From: JAJFIE01 sp964344255
Lineage (GTDB): Bacteria; Pseudomonadota; Alphaproteobacteria; Rhodospirillales; Casp-alpha2
NCBI GenBank assembly: GCA_964344255.1
Contig: CAYFMQ010000013.1
Location: 1-64,000, forward strand
DNA length: 64,000 nucleotides
Direction of reading: 5' to 3'
Shown here: positions 59,110 to 64,000 of the stretch, one piece after another
How the letters are laid out: each line of letters opens with the position of its first letter
How positions within the stretch are numbered: the stretch's first letter is position 1
The notes under the pieces: model-generated
Seen by the model: the letters and a program-made list of their open reading frames with translations, nothing else
Told to the model about the DNA's origin: nothing
Database searches by the model: none
Translations under genes and position numbers: made by a program

Positions 59110-59444
59110 CGACCTCATCATTTTCCCAGAAATCACCGCACCTGGCTGAACCCGGCTCAAGCACGGTCTTAAAGCGTTCATATGCGGGCATACGAAATCA
59201 CTTCGATAGACATCTTCACCATGTCAAAGAGCATAAAACCAAACTAGGAATATAAGCATATTTTAAGGCAAAAGTCAAGTTGAAACACGCATCACAAGAA
59301 TATTGTTTTGTTACACCCACCGATAGTGTCCGCCATCACATCCGGATTGGGAAATTTGTGGCATGAGAAGAAAAGTGCCGCATTTTTTGTTATCAACTGC
59401 ATACCATTCAATGTACGATGGTCTTGGTTTTGGGGTTGGGATTA
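59110..59444. other. AT-rich intergenic region before the PAS_5 gene
   Basis: No gene was supported here. A 67-codon minus-strand frame (58988-59191) runs through the repeat, but has no good ribosome site and is probably spurious. Features like a promoter for the PAS_5 gene could be present but none stands out. Confidence 0.4.
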
Positions 59445-60200
59445 ATGGAACGCCGCGAGAATAATGACAGGCGGAATGGGCTTGAGCGCCGGTCAGGTGC
59501 TGAGCGACGGGCAAGCAGCCTGAAAGACCATAGACAATCCGCTTTGATAAACGACCTTGCAAACAAGCGTATGCAAGATGACCGGCGCGGCGTGGATTGG
59601 CGGCTGCGTCCCGACCGCCGTCTGTGTGAACGCCGGATTTATCATTCAGCGCCTGTTCCCCCGCCATATGAATATAACCTTTCCTCCCAGCCCCTGCTGG
59701 AACTCGGCTGGGAAGGATCAAGCAGTTTTATCAGTTCCGGAAACATTCTCGAAACCGACTACGCCCGGTATTTGTTCAACTGGTGGCTGGGAAAATGCGG
59801 GAACGGGTTGTTGCCGCGGTTTGTCGATATCGATCTTATGGATCTGTCGAATATCGCCCCTTACCTCATCATCAGGGACCTGCTTGATGACGGCGGCGAT
59901 TTCAGGGTCCGGTTCTGGGGAACGGAAATGACCCGCTGGTTCGACTTCGACGGATCGCAAAAGAACATGAAAGACTATTACTCCCCGGAAAAATGGGAAT
60001 ATGTCTTCTCGGAATTACTCAGCGTCATACAAACCGGTTTTCCGAAACGGGTGACATCGTCATTCCCGGTCAAATACGAAGGGGACGCCCTGTTCGAGGG
60101 CCTGTACTTGCCCCTGCTGGGCCGGGAAGACCGGATTGAGCATGTTCTTTCCGTCGAACAGTATGTCCTGACATCGGATCGGGGCGCAAATCTCACCTGA
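59445..60200 (+). CDS. PAS_5 domain protein
   Basis: A 251-aa protein. The start is taken as ATG 59445 within GGGATTA-ATGG; the reading from 59418 adds nine hydrophobic residues without a ribosome site. The first 70 residues contain a striking Arg pattern (MERRENNDRRNGLERRSGAERR, then DRRGVDWRLRPDRRLCERR), perhaps for nucleic-acid or membrane contact. From about residue 100 a PAS_5-type domain follows (LFNWWLGKCGNGLLPRFVDIDLMDLSNIAPYLIIRDLL and FRVRFWGTEMTRWF). This family is expanded in Rhodospirillales and acts as a sensor; no output domain is present. Confidence 0.8.
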   Translation: MERRENNDRRNGLERRSGAERRASSLKDHRQSALINDLANKRMQDDRRGVDWRLRPDRRLCERRIYHSAPVPPPYEYNLSSQPLLELGWEGSSSFISSGNILETDYARYLFNWWLGKCGNGLLPRFVDIDLMDLSNIAPYLIIRDLLDDGGDFRVRFWGTEMTRWFDFDGSQKNMKDYYSPEKWEYVFSELLSVIQTGFPKRVTSSFPVKYEGDALFEGLYLPLLGREDRIEHVLSVEQYVLTSDRGANLT

Positions 60201-60205
60201 GTTTG

Positions 60206-60958
60206 TCAATGACCTGCCGTCGATCCCCCTTCAATCTGCAGGGCGGAGCCGGTCACGTTGGGGGCTCCCGCCAGGTAAAGAATGGCATCGGCGATTTCCG
60301 AAGGCTCGGCGATGCGCTTCAGGGGCGCGTAGCCGATCAATTCCTGCTCTGTCGCCGCCGGATCATCCGTGCGGTCGATATAATCCCGTCGCACCATGTC
60401 CGTATCCACATAGCCCGGACACACGCAGTTCACCCTCACCTCGGGCGCCAGTTCCAGCGCCATGGCCCTGGTCAGGTTCACCACGCCGCCCTTTGATGCG
60501 CAATAGATGCTCAGGCCCTGTTCGCCGATCAATCCTGCGTCGGAGGCGATATTGATGATATTGCCGCGGGAAGATCGAAGCGCCGCAACGGCGGCCCTGC
60601 AACTAAAGAAGGTGCCCTTCAGGTTCACATCCATGGTCCTGTCCCATAGGGCCTCGTCACAATCCTCGATCTCGCGGAAATAGCCGACACCGGCGCTGTT
60701 CACCAATACATCCAGCCCGCCCAGAGCATCCAGGGCGGTCTTGACGGCCTGATCGCAACCTTCGACCGTTCCGACGTCGCCTTGTGCTGCGGCAAGGTTA
60801 TCCCCGCCGCCCAAACGTTCAACAGCCGCTGCGACGGTTTCTTCCGTGCGCCCGTTCACGGCGACGCGGGCGCCGGCGTCCAAAAAGGCGGAAACGGCGG
60901 CGAAGCCGATACCTCTCGATCCGCCGGTAACCAGAATGCGTTTTCCTGAAAATGTCAT
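60206..60958 (-). CDS. Short-chain dehydrogenase/reductase
   Basis: A 250-aa classical SDR. Motifs are VTGGSRGIGFAAVSAFLDAG (cofactor), VNSAGVGYF, and YCASKGG (Tyr and Lys four apart). The arginine in the second strand region (NGRTEE) suggests NADP preference. The C-terminus has an ASEIADAILYLAG-type segment found in 3-oxoacyl-ACP reductase-like enzymes. The substrate is unknown. It lies downstream of def, COQ9 and a small membrane protein on the same strand, which may form an operon. Confidence 0.9.
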   Translation of the reverse strand: MTFSGKRILVTGGSRGIGFAAVSAFLDAGARVAVNGRTEETVAAAVERLGGGDNLAAAQGDVGTVEGCDQAVKTALDALGGLDVLVNSAGVGYFREIEDCDEALWDRTMDVNLKGTFFSCRAAVAALRSSRGNIINIASDAGLIGEQGLSIYCASKGGVVNLTRAMALELAPEVRVNCVCPGYVDTDMVRRDYIDRTDDPAATEQELIGYAPLKRIAEPSEIADAILYLAGAPNVTGSALQIEGGSTAGH

Positions 60959-60977
60959 CGTACCAGATCCGGCCGGG

Positions 60978-61166
60978 TTATGACGTTGACGGCCGCATGC
61001 GCAGCACGGGTATGATCGAGAAGATACAGGCGAAGAAGAACAGCAGGCTGGCGAGAATGCTGATCATGTCGCCCATGCGGACGCTGGCCCATGTGAATAG
61101 GACTGCAGAACCGGTAAACAACAACCAGCCCACAAGCGTTAACCACCAGTCTCTGCGCGTCATCAT
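60978..61166 (-). CDS. Small two-helix membrane protein
   Basis: A 62-aa protein with two predicted transmembrane segments (about residues 8-27 and 35-54), basic N-terminus (MMTRRDWW) and a short C-terminal tail. AAGGGGG precedes the two alternative ATG codons (61166 and 61163). It is too small to assign. It sits between the SDR gene and COQ9 in the same direction, probably in one transcript. Confidence 0.7.
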   Translation of the reverse strand: MMTRRDWWLTLVGWLLFTGSAVLFTWASVRMGDMISILASLLFFFACIFSIIPVLRMRPSTS

Positions 61167-61234
61167 ATGTCTTTTTCCCCCTTACCTGTTCGTTCTACGC
61201 GGTTATGGATAACCGCTTCATTGATTTGTGGCCG

Positions 61235-61933
61235 CTATCGCCCGAGCCTGCTTTCAAAAACCCTTTTCAGCGCGCCCAAGGGGCTTTTCATGCCGGCCAT
61301 TTCGCTTCTTTTTGCCATGCGCTCCTTCAGGCGCCGGGGCAGACCGAAGGTGGTCAGCACATCCTGGATACGCCGGTCCAGGTAGCCCCAGGTGTCGGGA
61401 TAGTCGCCTTCCTCATCAGGCGTATCGGACAACCAGTAAAGCACCGTCGTGGTGTAGACGGGCGCGAGCAGGCCGCGCTTGGTGTAATAGTTCCAGTCCG
61501 CCGAGCGGTCGCCGGCCGCGTACCACATCCGGTTCACGGTCCGGAACGTATTTTTTGCGGCGATTGGCGTGTTAAGCGGGATCGCCAGCCAGGAAAGCAG
61601 GTGTCTCAGGGCCTCGCGGTGCTCGATGTTCGCCATGATGCGCGCACGGACGGCTGCGGCGATCCGGTCTCGGATGCGCATGTTTTCGAGATCAAGCCCG
61701 TTCAGGGCTTCAAGCATCCGGTTGTCGGCCCATTCAGACCAGGTTTCCGCCCATTGCGTCAGGCCGCGGGGAAAGACCCGTTTGACCATCAGGGCGTCAA
61801 AACCGGCGTCCCTGGCGCCGGCCTCAAGGGCCGTCATGGTCCAGCCGTCGAACGGCACGTGGGCGAGCGCCGCCAGCGTGATCTGTTCGCGGATGGCGCT
61901 CTTGTCGAAAGCCTTGTCTTTGCGTTCAGGCAC
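61235..61933 (-). CDS. COQ9 family ubiquinone-biosynthesis protein
   Basis: A 232-aa COQ9-family protein, a TetR-like fold that binds quinone intermediates or lipids and assists CoQ synthesis (the Coq7 hydroxylation step). Hallmarks are IREQITLAALAHVPFDGWTMTALEAGARDAGFD, the SEWADNRMLEAL helix, and RTVNRMWYAAGDRSADWNYYTKRGLLAPVYTTTVLYWLSD. Length is normal. It overlaps the def stop by eight bases and is divergent from rpsU, a common alphaproteobacterial pairing. Confidence 0.93.
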   Translation of the reverse strand: MPERKDKAFDKSAIREQITLAALAHVPFDGWTMTALEAGARDAGFDALMVKRVFPRGLTQWAETWSEWADNRMLEALNGLDLENMRIRDRIAAAVRARIMANIEHREALRHLLSWLAIPLNTPIAAKNTFRTVNRMWYAAGDRSADWNYYTKRGLLAPVYTTTVLYWLSDTPDEEGDYPDTWGYLDRRIQDVLTTFGLPRRLKERMAKRSEMAGMKSPLGALKRVFESRLGR

Positions 61934-62468
61934 CGTTCTCTTCCATTTCTACCCGTTGAGCCAGTTCCTCATTATAACCAAAGGACGACAGGTCCTCCAT
62001 ACGCATCGGGTACAGGATTCCGTCCAGGTGATCGCATTCGTGCTGCAAAACCCGGGCATGGAAGCCTGAGGCTTCGCGCTCTATTGCATTCCCGGCCAGA
62101 TCGAGGGCCGAGAGTCCGATCCGCCTGTACCGCGGCACCAGACCCGACATGCCGGGAAGCGAAAGGCAGGCCTCGCGGCCTAAGTCCGTTTCATCGTCCA
62201 GCGGCGTGAGAACGGGGTTGATCAGGGCGCTCAACTCGACGGCTTCGCTTTCTTCCGCCTCGGCCCTTCCCTTCGGTACGTGATAGACGACGACGCGCAA
62301 CGGCACATGGACCTGGGGCGCTGCGAGGCCGACACCGGGGGCGTCCAGCATTGTCTCGACCATGTCGCCGACAAGCATGGCGATCGACGAATCCGTAGGG
62401 TCGTCAACCGGGTCGGCCGGGCGGGATAAAACCGGATGGCCCATTCGGGCAATTTTCAGTAAAGCCAA
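61926..62468 (-). CDS. def: Peptide deformylase
   Basis: A 180-aa metal enzyme that removes the N-formyl group from new proteins. Motif I GVGLAAPQ is at 45-52, motif III HECDH at 143-147. Motif II reads EACLSLPG (99-106) where the usual form is EGCLS; relatives with EACLS exist and the metal Cys is kept. It may be a second, less usual deformylase, since standard def genes are often linked to fmt, which is not here. It overlaps COQ9. Confidence 0.88.
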   Translation of the reverse strand: MALLKIARMGHPVLSRPADPVDDPTDSSIAMLVGDMVETMLDAPGVGLAAPQVHVPLRVVVYHVPKGRAEAEESEAVELSALINPVLTPLDDETDLGREACLSLPGMSGLVPRYRRIGLSALDLAGNAIEREASGFHARVLQHECDHLDGILYPMRMEDLSSFGYNEELAQRVEMEENGA

Positions 62469-62637
62469 GCGTTTAGGTCCTTTTTGCAGGGTTTGCCCAG
62501 TATTATATTTTTGTCATATTTTTACACGTTTTTTTGTCTTGGGGGTTCACATTCCCGAATTGGTGTGGTAGAAGCCGCAACCCTAAGAAAACGGGGCGCA
62601 TGGGGCGTCCCCCAACATGAATGAGAGTTTGATAAAC

Positions 62638-62841
62638 GTGCAAGTATCGGTTCGCGATAACAATGTCGATCAGGCGCTGAAGGTTCTGAAGAAGAAAATG
62701 CAGCGCGAAGGTATCTTTCGTGAAATGAAGCTTCGCCGCTCTTACGAAAAGCCCTCCGAAAAGCGGGCTCGTGAGAAGGCTGAAGCCGTGCGCCGCGCCC
62801 GCAAGCTGGAGCGCAAGCGCCTCGAACGCGAAGGCTTCTAA
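62638..62841 (+). CDS. rpsU: 30S ribosomal protein S21
   Basis: A 67-aa ribosomal protein. The start is best placed at GTG 62638 (VQVSVRDNNVDQALKVLKKK), as in other alphaproteobacteria; an in-frame ATG at 62617 would add seven residues. Basic C-terminal helices (KRAREKAEAVRRARKLERKRLEREGF) are typical. It is divergent from def/COQ9 and has a strong terminator. Confidence 0.95.
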   Translation: MQVSVRDNNVDQALKVLKKKMQREGIFREMKLRRSYEKPSEKRAREKAEAVRRARKLERKRLEREGF

Positions 62842-62884
62842 GCCGGATTACCGTTATACGGGCCTGAATGGGCCTAAGCTTACC

Positions 62885-62919
62885 AAACGGCGTCACTGCC
62901 TAGAGTGTACGCCGTTTTG
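62885..62919 (+). terminator. Rho-independent terminator after rpsU
   Basis: AAACGGCGT (62885-62893) pairs with ACGCCGTTT (62909-62917), extended inward by CACT/AGTG, followed by TTTTGTGTT. It ends the rpsU transcript and, in reverse, may also stop read-through of the serine hydrolase gene. Confidence 0.85.
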
Positions 62920-62945
62920 TGTTGCCCGGATGCCGTCGGCGTCCG

Positions 62946-64000
62946 TTATCCGCCCTCATACAGACCGATGATATCCTGGCCCATGGCCATGATGTCGTTG
63001 AAAATCTCTTCATCACCGGCATCTTCCGTTTCCAGAACGCTGAAATAGGCAATCGACACCCCGGTTTCCGGGTGCGCCATCAGGAACTGTCCGGCAAAAC
63101 CGGGATGGCCGAACCACGCACCGTTGGTATAGGTCATGTTGGAATACCTGACATCCAGCGGGCAATCGGCAATGACAGTGCCCCGTCCGGACCGGGTTTC
63201 CTGCATGAATGTCTTGCTTCCCACCTGCTCGCCGTTAAGCCCCTCACCCCAGCGCGCGAACAACTGGCCGTAACGGGCCAGGTCGCGGGCCGTCATGGCG
63301 CCGCCGCCGGAAACCACCGGCACCCCGTCGCAATCGAGGCCGATAAAATAGGTTCCTTCGATACCCGCAGCCTCGACAATGTCCACCAGCATCTCGCGCA
63401 TGGAACGCCCGGATACCTTTTCCGCGATCCAGGCCAGCAGGTCCGTGGTGGGTGAGCGGTACTCGCAATTACCCGTCGGATTGGCGGTGTCATCGGAAAC
63501 CAGCGACGCCGTATAGGCGCGCATGGAAAACTGGTCCTGACCAGCGGGCGGCAGCCGCCAGCCCATGGCGATTTCCTGGCGCGAATAGCTGGTCGGCGCG
63601 CCGGGCGCAGGGTCAATGTCGTATGGCGTGGAATAATCCTCGGCGAAATTGTTGATCACGTCCATGTCGAGCACCTGTTGCAAGGTAGCGTCGGCGTAAC
63701 CGCTGCCGATCTCCTCGATGTAATGGGAAACCGGCTTTGCCAGGTCCAGCTTGCCGCTCTCAACCAGCCCGCCGATGATGAAATGCATGCAGGTCTTGGT
63801 GATCGACTGCATGGAATGGGGCTGGTCGGGGCCGAAATCGGCGGCGTAGTCCTCATAGAGCACCTCCTGGCCCTTGAGAACGCAAAGCCCCGAGAAATGC
63901 CCATACCCCGTCGTCATGCGCTGAACGGAAGGCAGCGCGCCGATGCGGCGGTCCACGGCCTTGCTGAGGCATAGGATCTCCGGCGCGCGAATGCTGAGCC
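62946..64000 (-). CDS. Serine hydrolase of the beta-lactamase class C family (5' end outside window)
   Basis: At least 336 residues are shown. The frame stays open to the end of the window, and family members are usually longer on the N-terminal side, so the start probably lies beyond 64000; the GTG at 63956 is only the first candidate inside. Motif SMQSITKT is the S-x-x-K nucleophile motif (beta-lactamase/esterase), and the YRSPTTDLL region is the Y-x-N-equivalent. A conserved HPGFAGQ segment near the C-terminus follows. Such proteins are esterases, peptidases or carboxypeptidase-like; the substrate is unknown. Confidence 0.85.
   Translation of the reverse strand, partial: LSIRAPEILCLSKAVDRRIGALPSVQRMTTGYGHFSGLCVLKGQEVLYEDYAADFGPDQPHSMQSITKTCMHFIIGGLVESGKLDLAKPVSHYIEEIGSGYADATLQQVLDMDVINNFAEDYSTPYDIDPAPGAPTSYSRQEIAMGWRLPPAGQDQFSMRAYTASLVSDDTANPTGNCEYRSPTTDLLAWIAEKVSGRSMREMLVDIVEAAGIEGTYFIGLDCDGVPVVSGGGAMTARDLARYGQLFARWGEGLNGEQVGSKTFMQETRSGRGTVIADCPLDVRYSNMTYTNGAWFGHPGFAGQFLMAHPETGVSIAYFSVLETEDAGDEEIFNDIMAMGQDIIGLYEGG

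Noticed and set aside
58988..59191. A 67-codon minus-strand reading frame through the second repeat copy
   Set aside because: No ribosome site, composition is driven by the repeat boxes, and copy 1 does not maintain the same frame beyond a few residues.

Overview
The window looks like chromosomal DNA from an alphaproteobacterium, most likely a Rhodospirillales-type or related marine lineage. Pointers are the cell-cycle regulator TrcR (DUF1013), COQ9, DUF1192, DUF1127, DUF465 and PAS_5 proteins, a ruv-ybgC-tolQRAB-pal-cpoB-tilS-ftsH-folP-glmM run, an S21/COQ9 divergent pair, and a zapA/6S RNA/5-FCL locus. This assignment is inference from gene content. One 67-base assembly gap (N) lies at 33191-33257. 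No tRNA, rRNA, CRISPR array, insertion sequence or prophage was seen.

Layout. 0.3-2.3 kb: two lipoprotein genes facing each other (a small one and a TPR/SPOR protein). 2.5-9.1 kb: an accessory minus-strand catabolic block (GNAT, PhzF, tartrate/D-malate dehydrogenase, GNAT, AlaX, a serine/threonine-dehydratase-like enzyme, HAD, AraC regulator, DUF1127), divergent from a MocR-type regulator at 9.1-10.5 kb. 10.5-13.5 kb: a TRAP transporter (DctP-Q-M). 13.6-32 kb: a long minus-strand housekeeping block running zapA, 6S RNA, 5-FCL, YmdB, YebC, ruvCAB, ybgC, tolQRAB, pal, cpoB, tilS, ftsH, folP, glmM, thiD. 32-34 kb: two Fe(II)/2-oxoglutarate oxygenases and an AT-rich intergenic region. 34-38 kb plus strand: gap, a small protein, thiE, efp, an IMPase. 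38-42 kb: a secreted OmpA-type protein, then a MotA/ExbB-like and MotB/OmpA-like stator pair and an MFS pump. 43-47.7 kb: rpmE, a class III cyclase, a small heat-shock protein with a probable RNA thermometer, DUF1192 and trcR. 47.8-51.4 kb: an SDR, a propionyl-CoA-synthetase-type ligase and two divergent DUF465 genes. 51.4-55.2 kb: a degenerate GGDEF protein, purEK, a candidate structured RNA and an unknown protein. 55.3-58.9 kb: a HyuA-type enzyme and an unusual amidohydrolase behind a structured leader. 59-64 kb: a PAS_5 protein, SDR, COQ9, peptide deformylase, rpsU and a serine hydrolase cut by the window edge.

Most genes are ordinary. The parts that repay a second look are non-coding: (1) a repeat family built on GTCTAC/GTAGAC boxes spaced about 10-11 bp apart, present at 33.8-34.0 kb and, inverted, at 58.97-59.11 kb; (2) the AT-rich leader at 33.7-34.0 kb with a consensus promoter, a hairpin and a 48-codon ORF; (3) a terminator-ended structured RNA candidate downstream of purK; (4) a ROSE-like thermometer upstream of the small heat-shock gene; (5) regulatory dyads upstream of pal, the acyl-CoA ligase and the MocR gene; and (6) a leader with competing hairpins and a 9-codon ORF upstream of the HyuA-type gene. 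Among proteins, the stator pair (a Zorya ZorAB-like architecture in a housekeeping-looking setting) and the amidohydrolase lacking the usual catalytic Asp stand out. All of this was read by eye; no database search was possible.
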